Shown here one piece after another: positions 51,798 through 60,512 of a stretch of 64,000 nt of DNA. Position 1 is the stretch's first letter; the number at the start of each line of letters is the position of its first letter. The position numbers and the translations under genes were made by a program. The stretch is taken from assembly GCA_003215435.1 (NCBI GenBank), contig QCKJ01000003.1, positions 124,001 through 188,000 on the forward strand. The letters are read 5' to 3'. Under the pieces are notes generated by a model, which did not search any database, was not told the DNA's origin, and saw only the letters and a list, made by a program, of their open reading frames with translations. The DNA comes from Prochlorococcus sp. AG-409-M05 (lineage in GTDB: Bacteria; Cyanobacteriota; Cyanobacteriia; PCC-6307; Cyanobiaceae).

Positions 51798-52874
51798 CTG
51801 ACACAAAAAATTGCTGTTATAGGGGCAGGAGTAATTGGATGCACTACTGCTTGGCAACTAGGGTGCCACGGACAAGAGGTAATGATTTTCGATATAGGTC
51901 TTGATAAGCAAATAAATAGAATAGGTAATCTCAACGGATCATCAGCATCTCTAGGTGTTCTCATGGGAAACACTTTTAAGAGAAATAAAGGAAGGGCCTG
52001 GGCACTAAGAAAAAGAAGTATGGAAATCTGGCCAGAGTGGATAAAGCAATTATCAACAAAAGAGAGTCCTTTAGAAATCAAGACACCACTAATTGCATTA
52101 GCAAGATCACAAGAAGAAGGAAAGTCAATGGAGAGACTGTGTAATGAAAGGAAAGATTGTGGGCTTGAAATAATACGAAGGAACGCGAAATTAAACTTAG
52201 TTGAGAAATGGCCAAGAACAGAATTTGGAGGACTAGTTTCACACAATGATGGAAGAATTGATCCTATTCAACTACAACAATCTATTAGGTTAGACATGAA
52301 AGATTTAAGAATAAGTGAAATAGCAGAAAATATAATCTCAATAAAAAGAGGGTTGTCAAAAAATCATTTCCGTTGGATACTTGAAGTAAAGGATGAAAAG
52401 CAATATTACTTCGACACAATAATAATTTGCTCAGCACTTAATAGTGAAATATTACTTAAGCAGATAGGATACGAAATTCAATTAGAACCTGTTCTAGGAC
52501 AAGTAATAGATCTTGAAATACAAACTGAGGGTTTTCAATGGTCAGACTGGCCAGCTGTACTTCAATTTAATGAAGTTAATTTAATCCCATACGCATCCAA
52601 TAGGTTATTAATGGGTGCAACACTTGAACGAGGAAAAACCGCATCAAAAGATGCATTAAAAGAAATGCACTACCTAAAAGGTAATTGCCCAATTTGGTTA
52701 CAACGAGCTATCATAAAAAATAAATGGTATGGAATACGAAGCAGACCAATAAATAGAAGTGCACCTATTCTAGAGACTTTAGAAAATGGATTAATAGTTG
52801 CCACTGGACATTATCGAAATGGAATATTATTAGCTCCTGCAACTGCTGAATGGGTGGCAAATCAAATTGATTAG
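51798..52874 (+). CDS. FAD-dependent amine/amino-acid oxidase (ThiO/DadA-like), probable CTG start
   Basis: A D-amino-acid-oxidase-family protein of 358 residues if it begins at CTG 51798. The N-terminal KIAVIGAGVIGCTTAWQLG is the Rossmann GxGxxG motif and lies before the first ATG (51882), so a start there would leave a non-functional protein. The C-terminal IVATGHYRNGILLAPATAEWVA closely parallels ThiO at 15897-17006. It may be glycine oxidase-like or use another amine. It stands alone between the O-antigen-ligase-like gene (divergent) and dnaK (convergent). Low GC and many AT-rich codons. Confidence 0.78.
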   Translation: MTQKIAVIGAGVIGCTTAWQLGCHGQEVMIFDIGLDKQINRIGNLNGSSASLGVLMGNTFKRNKGRAWALRKRSMEIWPEWIKQLSTKESPLEIKTPLIALARSQEEGKSMERLCNERKDCGLEIIRRNAKLNLVEKWPRTEFGGLVSHNDGRIDPIQLQQSIRLDMKDLRISEIAENIISIKRGLSKNHFRWILEVKDEKQYYFDTIIICSALNSEILLKQIGYEIQLEPVLGQVIDLEIQTEGFQWSDWPAVLQFNEVNLIPYASNRLLMGATLERGKTASKDALKEMHYLKGNCPIWLQRAIIKNKWYGIRSRPINRSAPILETLENGLIVATGHYRNGILLAPATAEWVANQID

Positions 52875-52918
52875 GAAAACCCTTTTAGCTTAGACTTAGT
52901 TGAAATTATCTCAATAAT

Positions 52919-54817
52919 TTATTTTGTTTCTGTGAATTCAGCATCTATAACATCATCCCCTGAAGCCGAATCATTACTAGTAGATGATTCATTAGAGTCA
53001 GAAGGTGGAGGTGTTCCAGCTTGTTGATAAACAGATGCTCCTAAAGAATACAATTCTTGCTGAAGTTCCTCAAGAAGTGATTTCATTAATTGGAAATCAT
53101 CCTTATCAACAGCTTCTTTCAACTGTCCTCGCTTTTCTTCAACTTTAGATTTCGCAGAATCATCTACTTTGTCACCTAGTTCCGAAAGTTGCTTCTCACA
53201 CTGATATACAAGTGTTTCGGCTTGGTTTTTTACATCTATACGTTCACGTTTCTCTTTATCAACAGAAGCATTAGCCTCTGCATCTTGCACCATCTTGTCA
53301 ACTTCTTTATCAGAAAGAGTCGAAGCGCCAGTAATGGAAATGCTCTGTTCCTTACCGCTCCCTTTATCCTTAGCTGTAACACTAAGGATCCCATTAGCAT
53401 CTATATCAAAAGTAACCTCTATCTGAGGTACACCTCTTGGTGCAGGAGGAATCCCATCAAGGCGGAAGGTCCCCAAACTTTTATTATCTGACGCCATTTC
53501 ACGTTCACCCTGAAGCACATGTATCTCAACATTTGTTTGCCCATCCACAGCAGTTGAATACGTTTCCGACTTCTTTGTAGGAACAGTTGTATTTCTAGGG
53601 ATCATTTTCGTCATAACCCCTCCAAGAGTCTCGACACCCAAAGAAAGAGGAGTTACATCCAACAACAAAATATCCTTAACCTCTCCAGCAAGAACACCGC
53701 CCTGGATTGCTGCACCAACAGCTACAACTTCATCGGGGTTTACCGTCTGATTAGGGTCTTTACCCGTTACACGTTTGACCAACTCCTGAACAGCAGGCAT
53801 ACGCGTAGACCCACCGACCATTACTATTTCATCAAGCTCACCAGAAGAAAGCTTTGCATCTTTTAAAGCTTGCTCAACTGGGACACGACAACGATCTATC
53901 AATTGAGCAGCTAATTCCTCAAATTTAGCTCTTGTTAAAGTCAAATCAACATGTTTAGGCCCCTCAGAAGTAGCGGTTATAAAAGGCAAGTTGATCTCAC
54001 TCTGAGTTGCACTTGATAATTCAATCTTGGCTTTTTCAGCAGCCTCAGTAAGACGTTGAAGAGCTTGTTTATCCTGACGCAGATCTATACCTTCATTACT
54101 TTTAAAGGTATCTGCAAGGTGATCAACTATCACCTTATCGAAATCATCACCACCTAAATGAGTGTCACCTGATGTTGAGAGAACTTCAAAGACTCCATCA
54201 CCTACTTCCAAAACAGAAACATCAAACGTTCCACCACCAAGGTCAAAAACAAGAATGCGTTCATTACTCTTCTTATCTAAGCCATAGGCAAGCGCTGCAG
54301 CAGTTGGCTCATTAATGATGCGCAAGACCTCTAGGCCTGCAATTTTGCCAGCATCTTTCGTGGCCTGACGCTGAGAATCATTGAAATATGCAGGAACAGT
54401 TATTACAGCCTGAGTGACATTTTCACCAAGATATTTACCTGCATCATCCGACAACTTGCGTAAAACTTGCGCACTCACCTCTTCCGGAGAAAACTGTTTA
54501 TCAAGAACTGGGCATTTTAATTTCAATTTAGACCCAGCTTTCTCAACTCCATAACTCACTTCCTTGGACTCTTCATTTACCTCATCAACCCGTCTTCCAA
54601 CAAAGCGTTTAGCGGAATAAAAGGTATTCTCTGGATTCATAACCGCCTGACGTTTCGCAATCTGACCAACTAACTGGTCTTGATTTTTTGTATACGCAAC
54701 AACTGAAGGCGTTGTTCGGAACCCTTCAGCATTAGCAATCACAATAGGTTTACCGCCCTCCATAACAGCTACACAGCTGTTTGTAGTTCCAAGGTCAATA
54801 CCAACAACCTTTCCCAT
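52919..54817 (-). CDS. dnaK: Molecular chaperone DnaK (Hsp70)
   Basis: A 632-residue Hsp70 with [27 protein letters not shown] and [12 protein letters not shown] (nucleotide-binding domain), substrate-binding domain [14 protein letters not shown], and a disordered Ser/Thr/Asp-rich tail ending DVIDAEFTE. The tail and length fit the essential DnaK2-like cyanobacterial paralogue. No CIRCE inverted repeat is visible in the 129 bases upstream. grpE and dnaJ are not in the window. Confidence 0.97.
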   Translation of the reverse strand: MGKVVGIDLGTTNSCVAVMEGGKPIVIANAEGFRTTPSVVAYTKNQDQLVGQIAKRQAVMNPENTFYSAKRFVGRRVDEVNEESKEVSYGVEKAGSKLKLKCPVLDKQFSPEEVSAQVLRKLSDDAGKYLGENVTQAVITVPAYFNDSQRQATKDAGKIAGLEVLRIINEPTAAALAYGLDKKSNERILVFDLGGGTFDVSVLEVGDGVFEVLSTSGDTHLGGDDFDKVIVDHLADTFKSNEGIDLRQDKQALQRLTEAAEKAKIELSSATQSEINLPFITATSEGPKHVDLTLTRAKFEELAAQLIDRCRVPVEQALKDAKLSSGELDEIVMVGGSTRMPAVQELVKRVTGKDPNQTVNPDEVVAVGAAIQGGVLAGEVKDILLLDVTPLSLGVETLGGVMTKMIPRNTTVPTKKSETYSTAVDGQTNVEIHVLQGEREMASDNKSLGTFRLDGIPPAPRGVPQIEVTFDIDANGILSVTAKDKGSGKEQSISITGASTLSDKEVDKMVQDAEANASVDKEKRERIDVKNQAETLVYQCEKQLSELGDKVDDSAKSKVEEKRGQLKEAVDKDDFQLMKSLLEELQQELYSLGASVYQQAGTPPPSDSNESSTSNDSASGDDVIDAEFTETK

Positions 54818-54946
54818 GAATTCCCAGCTCCTAAAAATTTCTTTCTTAAAACAATTGCATCCTCGGCAGTTAAGCCACTTACAGGCGAGGTGTGGTTCCC
54901 GAACAGCTAAGGATCAACCTTTGTTGAAATCGATGGAGATAGCGAA

Positions 54947-55864
54947 ATGATTACCGGCAAAACTGCCTTAGTGGGCCTCATAGGTCAGCCTGTTCAACAT
55001 TCACTTTCACCTGTCATACATAACGCTGCACTTAGAGAAATGGAGCTTGACTGGTGTTACTTAGCTTTACCCTGCGAATCCTTAGAACTAGGTAATATTT
55101 TGAAATCCCTGCGAGCTCTGAATTGCAAAGGTTTAAATGTCACGATCCCTCATAAGCAAACAATCACAAAATTCTGCAGCAAACTAAGTCCTGTTGCTCA
55201 ACGGGTTGGCGCGGTAAATACCCTGATCCCCAACAAAAGCGATGGTTGGATAGGCACTAACACTGATGTAGCAGGGTTTATAGCACCACTAATAGAGAAA
55301 AAAAAAGACTGGAAAGGAAATAAATCTATTATTTTGGGTTGCGGTGGTAGTGCCAGAGCCGTAGTCGCTGGACTACAAGATATGAAGATATCTGATATCA
55401 CTGTGATAGGAAGGAATCAAGAAAAACTTAAGCATTTCCTTAATCACTTCAAAAATGAAAAACTAAAAAACAATCTCCAAATGAAACCAACTCCATTAAA
55501 AGGACTTTTAGAGTCTGAAGGAAATCTCTCTAAAGATTTAAAAGAAGCTGACCTAATTATCAATACAACTCCTATAGGGATGAAAATGTTCAACAAGAGT
55601 GATTCTGATAACAAGAATATTCCACTCGGGATTAATTTCTGGAATGATCTAAAAGAAAATGTGACTCTTTATGACTTGATATATACACCACGGCCTACAG
55701 CTTGGTTGCAATATGGTGAGAGAAGAGGTTACAACTGTATCAATGGGCTAAATATGCTTATTCACCAAGGAGCCGCCGCTTTAAAGCTATGGAGCAATTA
55801 CAACGAAATTCCTATAAATGCTATGGAGAGTGCTGCAGAAAACTTCCTTATGCTTAATAGCTAA
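54947..55864 (+). CDS. aroE: Shikimate dehydrogenase
   Basis: A 305-residue NADP-dependent enzyme reducing 3-dehydroshikimate. Substrate-binding motif GQPVQHSLSPVIHNAAL, catalytic Lys in NVTIPHKQTI, Rossmann GCGGSARAVVAGL and the C-terminal NGLNMLIHQGAAALKLW are all present. Start ATG follows a GGAGA sequence about ten bases upstream. It is divergent from dnaK. Confidence 0.96.
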   Translation: MITGKTALVGLIGQPVQHSLSPVIHNAALREMELDWCYLALPCESLELGNILKSLRALNCKGLNVTIPHKQTITKFCSKLSPVAQRVGAVNTLIPNKSDGWIGTNTDVAGFIAPLIEKKKDWKGNKSIILGCGGSARAVVAGLQDMKISDITVIGRNQEKLKHFLNHFKNEKLKNNLQMKPTPLKGLLESEGNLSKDLKEADLIINTTPIGMKMFNKSDSDNKNIPLGINFWNDLKENVTLYDLIYTPRPTAWLQYGERRGYNCINGLNMLIHQGAAALKLWSNYNEIPINAMESAAENFLMLNS

Positions 55865-55879
55865 AAATAATAAAGATCA

Positions 55880-56341
55880 ATGAAAATCCCAGTTTTTCAA
55901 AGGATACTTGCAATTCTAATTTACCTGCTTCCTTGGAGTGATTCAATCCCATTTGGGTGGCATTTATTTCAAATATTTCCAACGCTGAGATTACTAATCA
56001 TTCCCGCCACCCCTATTTTCATCCTAAAGCAAGCAATCCCTTTTGGCAGTTTAATATTATTCTTTCTGCTTTTTATAGGTGTTATACGCAATCAAAATGT
56101 TCCTTATTACCTGCGCTTTAATGCCTTACAGGCACTATTACTTGACATAATCATTGTTTTATTGAGTTATGCATTAAGAATACTAATAGCGCCAATTGGA
56201 AGCAGTCTAATTCTGAGGGCTTTCTCCAGTACATTGTTAATTAGCATGCTCACAATAATGATCTTTATAATTATCGAAAATATTCAAGGGAAAGAACCAG
56301 ACCTGCCAGCCATCACTCAAGCTGTTCGGATGCAACTCTAA
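55880..56341 (+). CDS. Tic20/Ycf60-family membrane protein
   Basis: A 153-residue protein with four hydrophobic segments. The start PVFQRILAILIYLLPWSDSI, the RFNALQALLLDIIIVLL segment and the end EPDLPAITQAVRMQL match the Tic20/Ycf60 family. In chloroplasts Tic20 is part of the inner-envelope protein import channel; the cyanobacterial role is not settled. It lies between aroE (15 bases) and rpsF. Confidence 0.82.
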   Translation: MKIPVFQRILAILIYLLPWSDSIPFGWHLFQIFPTLRLLIIPATPIFILKQAIPFGSLILFFLLFIGVIRNQNVPYYLRFNALQALLLDIIIVLLSYALRILIAPIGSSLILRAFSSTLLISMLTIMIFIIIENIQGKEPDLPAITQAVRMQL

Positions 56342-56420
56342 GTGGAAAGCACCATGAAGAGATAATGTAGTTAATCCGTCGCTCATTTCGATGAGCCTTA
56401 TGTCCTAGTCGGATCTCCAA

Positions 56421-56849
56421 ATGACTATTCAGCCCTACTACGAAACAATGTACATTCTCCGTCCGGATATCCCGGAGGAAGAAGTAGAGAGCCATCTAAA
56501 AAAATACAGCGAAATCCTCGTAAAAGAAGGTGCAGAGGTTCTCGATAACCAAATGAGAGGCAAAAGAAGACTTGCCTACACAATTTCAAAACACAAGGAA
56601 GGAATTTATGTCCAGCTAAGTCATCAAGGAGATGGTCAACAAGTATTTGCTCTAGAAAAAGCCATGCGGCTCAGTGAAGATGTGATTAGGTATCTCACAA
56701 TCAAGCAAGAAGGTCCACTACCAACACCTCGACCAACACCTTCTCCGAATCCAAGCGAACCAGCAACAGCTAAAGAAAATTCAGAGAATAAAGAAAAAGC
56801 AACTGACAATAATCCAGCCTCCGAACCTGCTAATGAAGAAAGCAACTAA
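56421..56849 (+). CDS. rpsF: 30S ribosomal protein S6 with acidic Pro/Glu-rich tail
   Basis: A 142-residue S6. The core ([36 protein letters not shown]) covers about 95 residues and is followed by a low-complexity tail rich in Pro, Ser, Glu and Asn. S6 binds the central domain of 16S rRNA with S18 (not in the window). The stop codon overlaps that of argG tail to tail by four bases, leaving no room for separate terminators. Confidence 0.96.
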   Translation: MTIQPYYETMYILRPDIPEEEVESHLKKYSEILVKEGAEVLDNQMRGKRRLAYTISKHKEGIYVQLSHQGDGQQVFALEKAMRLSEDVIRYLTIKQEGPLPTPRPTPSPNPSEPATAKENSENKEKATDNNPASEPANEESN

Positions 56850-58069
56850 ATAGGTTTATTTTTGTCATCTTTTTTCCTTAATGCTGACCAAAGTCGAGTT
56901 GGAAGTCCCCATACATAAATAAAGCCCTTTGCCGCTTGATGATCAAAAATATCGTCCCTTCCATAAGTAGCCATTTCTGATGAATAAAGGCTGGTATCAG
57001 ATCTTCTGCCAATAACAATACAATTTCCTTTATGTAATTTTAAGCGAACTGTGCCATTTACATCTACTTGAGTTCGCTCAAAGAAACCATCTATCGCTTC
57101 CTTTAAAGGACCAAACCAAAGGCCCTGATATACCAAATCGGCCCATTTAGATTCTAAATTTCTTTTCATGCTAAGAACATCTCCTGACAAAGTTAGGCTT
57201 TCCATTTCCTGGTGAGCATTAATAAGAAGAAGCAAGCCAGGAGTTTCATAAATCTCCCTGCTTTTAATACCTACGACACGATTCTCAATGATGTCAAGTC
57301 GACCAAAACCATGTCTACCAGCAATCTGATTTGCTTCCTTGATCATCTCTACTGGTTTTAAAAAAACACCATCTAGCGCAACTGGATTACCACAATCAAA
57401 AGTAATCTCGAGTTCTTCTCCCTCCTCAGGTGAGTCATCTATAGAAGCAGTCATTGAAAAGACATCTTCTAATGGTGGTGTCATCAGATCTTCAAGAGGA
57501 CCTGCCTCAACACTTCGACCCAGCAAATTAAGGTCTATCGAATAAGGAGACTTTTTACTCACTGGAGCAGGAATACCACAGCGCTCTCCATAAGCAATTG
57601 TCTCTTCTCTACTCATGCCCCATTCCCTAGCAGGCGTAAGGACCATTAAATCGGGCGCCAAAGAAGCAATTGCAATGTCAAATCGCACCTGATCATTCCC
57701 TTTCCCTGTACAGCCATGTGCAACTGCATCCGCCCCTTGATCACGAGCAACCTTTACTAATTGCTGTGCAATTAATGGCCTTGCAAGGGCTGTAGAAAGT
57801 GGATATTTCCCCTCATAAAGAGCATTGGCTCTAATCGCAGGAAACGCAAAGTTTTCTATAAATGGCTGAATCAAATCACCTACTAAAGAAACGGTTGCTC
57901 CTGAATCCAAAGCTTTTTGACGAATTAATTGCAGTTCATCTCCTTGCCCAAGATCTGCTGCAAACGTAATAACCTCTTCAACTCCCCATTCTTTCTTCAA
58001 AAAAGGGATACAAACACTAGTATCGACCCCACCTGAATAAGCAAGTACGACTTTTTTAGCTCGCCCCAT
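56846..58069 (-). CDS. argG: Argininosuccinate synthase
   Basis: A 407-residue enzyme joining citrulline and aspartate with ATP. The PP-loop is [11 protein letters not shown] at the N-terminus; other conserved segments are [14 protein letters not shown] and [19 protein letters not shown]. It acts before argH (absent here). The upstream region, 58070-58543, is unusually long for this genome and should contain its promoter. Confidence 0.97.
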   Translation of the reverse strand: MGRAKKVVLAYSGGVDTSVCIPFLKKEWGVEEVITFAADLGQGDELQLIRQKALDSGATVSLVGDLIQPFIENFAFPAIRANALYEGKYPLSTALARPLIAQQLVKVARDQGADAVAHGCTGKGNDQVRFDIAIASLAPDLMVLTPAREWGMSREETIAYGERCGIPAPVSKKSPYSIDLNLLGRSVEAGPLEDLMTPPLEDVFSMTASIDDSPEEGEELEITFDCGNPVALDGVFLKPVEMIKEANQIAGRHGFGRLDIIENRVVGIKSREIYETPGLLLLINAHQEMESLTLSGDVLSMKRNLESKWADLVYQGLWFGPLKEAIDGFFERTQVDVNGTVRLKLHKGNCIVIGRRSDTSLYSSEMATYGRDDIFDHQAAKGFIYVWGLPTRLWSALRKKDDKNKPI

Positions 58070-58512
58070 TAAATGATCTCATGCCCAACAAATATACGAT
58101 TTAACATTCAGAGTTGAAAGCTTATCCAAAGAGCGTAAAAAACGAATGAGAAACTTTTTGATATTCAAAGCACGCCATTACCATCTTGGATGAATCACAC
58201 GAAAAAGGCAATGCGTGTAAAAACCGATTGCACAAACATCAAAAGTGGAGGAACCTTTAATTAATCGAACACGGAGGCGTCCATGGACGACACGCCACCT
58301 GAGAATCTCTAGAAGCAGCTGACTGCGGCCCCTGCTCCAACAGTCTTAACCTAAAAGTGGGCTTTCGTCTGATGCGACATTTATAAGGTGCGTCAATTCA
58401 GTCGATACTCCTCTGCATCGTGATAGGTGCCCTTAAAGGAGAACAAGCTCAACACCTGGAACTCTGGCCCCAGGTGCCAATTTTCAGAAGCTTCGAAACT
58501 TTTCAAACCAAT
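58070..58512 (+). ncRNA. Candidate structured transcript (small RNA or leader) in argG upstream gap
   Basis: The gap holds no long gene, but from about 58260 it is GC-richer than its surroundings and has repeated pairing: TGATGCG with TGCGTCA (58370-58376/58389-58395), CACCTGG with CCAGGTG (58453-58459/58470-58476), a CGTCCATGGACG palindrome and GACTG/CAGTC. A strong terminator follows on this strand at 58513-58545, implying a plus-strand transcript that ends without a known gene. I could not match it to tmRNA, RNase P, SRP RNA or Yfr1; 6S RNA is possible but unproven. A nine-codon frame with a GGAGG site is at 58283-58312. The 5' end is unknown; 58070-58200 is probably the argG promoter area. 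Confidence 0.4.
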
Positions 58513-58545
58513 AAAAACCGACTCCATTAAGGGGTCGGTTTTTTT
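58513..58545 (+). terminator. Strong intrinsic terminator, probably bidirectional
   Basis: A 12-bp stem (58514-58525 with 58531-58542, five-base loop) is followed by a T-run on the plus strand. Because the stem starts with four As, it also has a T-run on the minus strand, so it may additionally end the gene at 58544-58747, whose stop codon touches it. Confidence 0.88.
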
Positions 58546-58747
58546 AATCAGAAGTAGAAAATCCCTCAAAAGCTATCCAAATTCCCAAAATAATTGAAGG
58601 GAAAAACAACAAAGTCAAAACCAGAAAAGGCCTAATAACAAAAGGGTCAGGATGATAAGAGCCCCAAACCCTTAAAGCAAAGCTCAACAAGGCTGCCAGG
58701 CCTAAAGAAAGAAACAATAAAAAAGACTTAGAAAACAAGGAGCGCAA
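58544..58747 (-). CDS. Small two-span membrane protein, function unknown
   Basis: A 67-residue hydrophobic protein with two likely membrane helices (FLLFLSLGLAALLSFAL and FLVLTLLFFPSIILGIWIAF) joined by a short polar loop containing WGSYHPDPF. The start is TTG at 58747, shortly after an in-frame stop; an upstream ATG at 58760 is out of frame. It is divergent from the DUF3134 gene and directly followed by the terminator. Probably real but unidentified. Confidence 0.65.
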   Translation of the reverse strand: MRSLFSKSFLLFLSLGLAALLSFALRVWGSYHPDPFVIRPFLVLTLLFFPSIILGIWIAFEGFSTSD

Positions 58748-58780
58748 AAAGCAAGTTCATGGTCTATGTTGACTTATTGA

Positions 58781-59071
58781 ATGAATTTGATAGCAATGAG
58801 CGGCCTCAATAAGGTCAACCTAAGTTCCCTTGACGATATTAATCCTGCACTTACGCGGTATGGGAGAACAGAACCAGCCCCTGTACTTCCACTTCGGGAG
58901 GAACCAGACCTACTTTCATGGCTTGAAGCCAGTGGGCGTCTAGTAGCAGATGAAGAATCAGAGTCTCCGGAAATTAATACCGTTGAAGAGGAAGAACTAT
59001 CTGCTTTGATGGGAGAAAAAGAAGATTACAAAGGAGATGAGGAGCAAACCGAGGAGGAATGGGAAAACTGA
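58781..59071 (+). CDS. DUF3134 protein
   Basis: A 96-residue cyanobacterial protein. NPALTRYGRTEPAPVLPLREEPDLLSWLEASGRL is split over the conserved core (residues 21-55); a strongly acidic Glu/Asp-rich tail makes up the rest. Function is unknown. ATG at 58781 is given; ATG five codons later (58796) is possible. It precedes mraY by 25 bases. Confidence 0.82.
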   Translation: MNLIAMSGLNKVNLSSLDDINPALTRYGRTEPAPVLPLREEPDLLSWLEASGRLVADEESESPEINTVEEEELSALMGEKEDYKGDEEQTEEEWEN

Positions 59072-59096
59072 ATTGATCATATTTAGCTAAACGGCA

Positions 59097-60203
59097 ATGA
59101 AGTTGCCGATTCAGACATTAAAAGTTCAATTCGATCTAGCGAAAGGAAAGTTTCCTGCTGGTCTGGTTGCTTTTATAGTTTTCACCTCAAGCTTTATCTC
59201 AGATCGCTTCATACCCAACAGCTTCCTAAGTTTCCCTCTAATAATTTCAACACTGATTTCAGCAATAGTTACCCAATGGGGCATTCCCAAACTTGCTTTA
59301 TTTCATATAAATCAATCAATTAGAAAAGAAGGGCCTAAATCACATCAAAAAAAATCTGGAACACCCACAATGGGAGGTCTATTAGTAGTTCCTATCGGTG
59401 TAGTGATTGGAAGTTTAATTAGCGTCCGAGGGACAAGTAGTGAGCAATTAATTGCATTAGGGTGTATTACCCTTAGCTACATGTTTATAGGTGGCTTAGA
59501 TGACTTAAGAAGTATCACTTTAAATACGAATACAGGCCTTAGTCCTGAAAAAAAATTAATCCTACAAGGAATAGCTGCAAGTCTTTTCCTCGCTTTTGCA
59601 AACTGGAAGAACTGGATTAATTCAAGCATTGCAATGCCATTCGATTCCTCTATTGAATTAGGATTCCTAATATGGCCTTTAGCAATATTTGTCTTTCTAG
59701 CAGAAAGTAATTCAACCAATCTCACTGATGGCTTAGATGGACTCGCAAGTGGTTGTTCTGTTCTTGTTTTTACTGGCTTGGCAATAGAGCTAATGCTACG
59801 AGGCAATGAAGGTAACCCTGCAATAGCTGGGTACTGCATGGCAATGGCTGGAACATGGATAGGCTTCCTCATCCACAATCAACATCCAGCTAAAGTTTTT
59901 ATGGGGGATACCGGTTCGTTAGCAATAGGAGCTGCTTTAACAGGAGTTGCTCTTCTAGCTAATAGCTTATGGCCACTATTGATAATGGGAGGAGTATTTG
60001 CTGCAGAATCAATATCTGTAATCCTGCAAGTATCTATTTTTAAAATCACTAAACAAATAAATGGTCAGGGATATCGACTACTAAAAATGGCGCCACTACA
60101 TCATCATTTTGAATTATCAGGGGTAAATGAAAAGAACATAGTGCAAAGTTTTTGGATAGCGACATTAATCTGTATCCTATTAAGTCTCATAATCCGACAC
60201 TAA
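59097..60203 (+). CDS. mraY: Phospho-N-acetylmuramoyl-pentapeptide transferase
   Basis: A 368-residue integral membrane enzyme making lipid I for peptidoglycan. Conserved sites: [49 protein letters not shown] and the HHHFELSG loop near the C-terminus. It is separated from other mur genes, as in many cyanobacteria. About ten membrane segments. Confidence 0.96.
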   Translation: MKLPIQTLKVQFDLAKGKFPAGLVAFIVFTSSFISDRFIPNSFLSFPLIISTLISAIVTQWGIPKLALFHINQSIRKEGPKSHQKKSGTPTMGGLLVVPIGVVIGSLISVRGTSSEQLIALGCITLSYMFIGGLDDLRSITLNTNTGLSPEKKLILQGIAASLFLAFANWKNWINSSIAMPFDSSIELGFLIWPLAIFVFLAESNSTNLTDGLDGLASGCSVLVFTGLAIELMLRGNEGNPAIAGYCMAMAGTWIGFLIHNQHPAKVFMGDTGSLAIGAALTGVALLANSLWPLLIMGGVFAAESISVILQVSIFKITKQINGQGYRLLKMAPLHHHFELSGVNEKNIVQSFWIATLICILLSLIIRH

Positions 60204-60219
60204 CTCTGATTTACCTTTT

Positions 60220-60468
60220 ATGAGTTACTTTACCTGGAAAGAAGCTGGCTTAACAAGCGATTGTTCGAGCCTAGAGGCAATGGCATCGCGATTTGAAGAA
60301 GCTGCAAAGTTAATGCGTCGAATGAGCAAAGATGGTTTTAAGCTAAGTCGAAAAAACAATAAACAAATAATCCAACATAAGAGTCATAATATTTTTAATT
60401 CTTGGGGCTTTATTAGTGAAGAACCTCCATATAGACAACTTGAGCTTATTGAAGATACTATAAAATAA
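60220..60468 (+). CDS. Small hypothetical protein after mraY
   Basis: An 82-residue, soluble, mildly basic protein. The first half is helical (LEAMASRFEEAAKLMRRM), then a Lys-rich stretch and a Trp/Pro-containing end (SWGFISEEPPYRQLELIED). The amphipathic N-terminus and end sequence resemble small picocyanobacterial proteins of unknown function; I do not recognise a domain. It begins 16 bases after mraY on the same strand and is likely co-transcribed. Confidence 0.7.
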   Translation: MSYFTWKEAGLTSDCSSLEAMASRFEEAAKLMRRMSKDGFKLSRKNNKQIIQHKSHNIFNSWGFISEEPPYRQLELIEDTIK

Positions 60469-60512
60469 CGAAAATCTAAATCAAACTATTTAATTGATTA
60501 AATAGAATTAAA

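Noticed and set aside
54818-54946. CIRCE heat-shock operator upstream of dnaK
   Set aside because: No TTAGCACTC-N9-GAGTGCTAA repeat is present.
58278-58290. CGTCCATGGACG palindrome as an operator
   Set aside because: Lies within the short frame and candidate RNA; a hairpin or coding explanation is enough and no second copy was seen.
58200-58545. tmRNA (permuted), SRP RNA, RNase P RNA, glutamine riboswitch
   Set aside because: No tag-coding sequence, no SRP core loop, no RNase P conserved block and no riboswitch core could be found in either strand.
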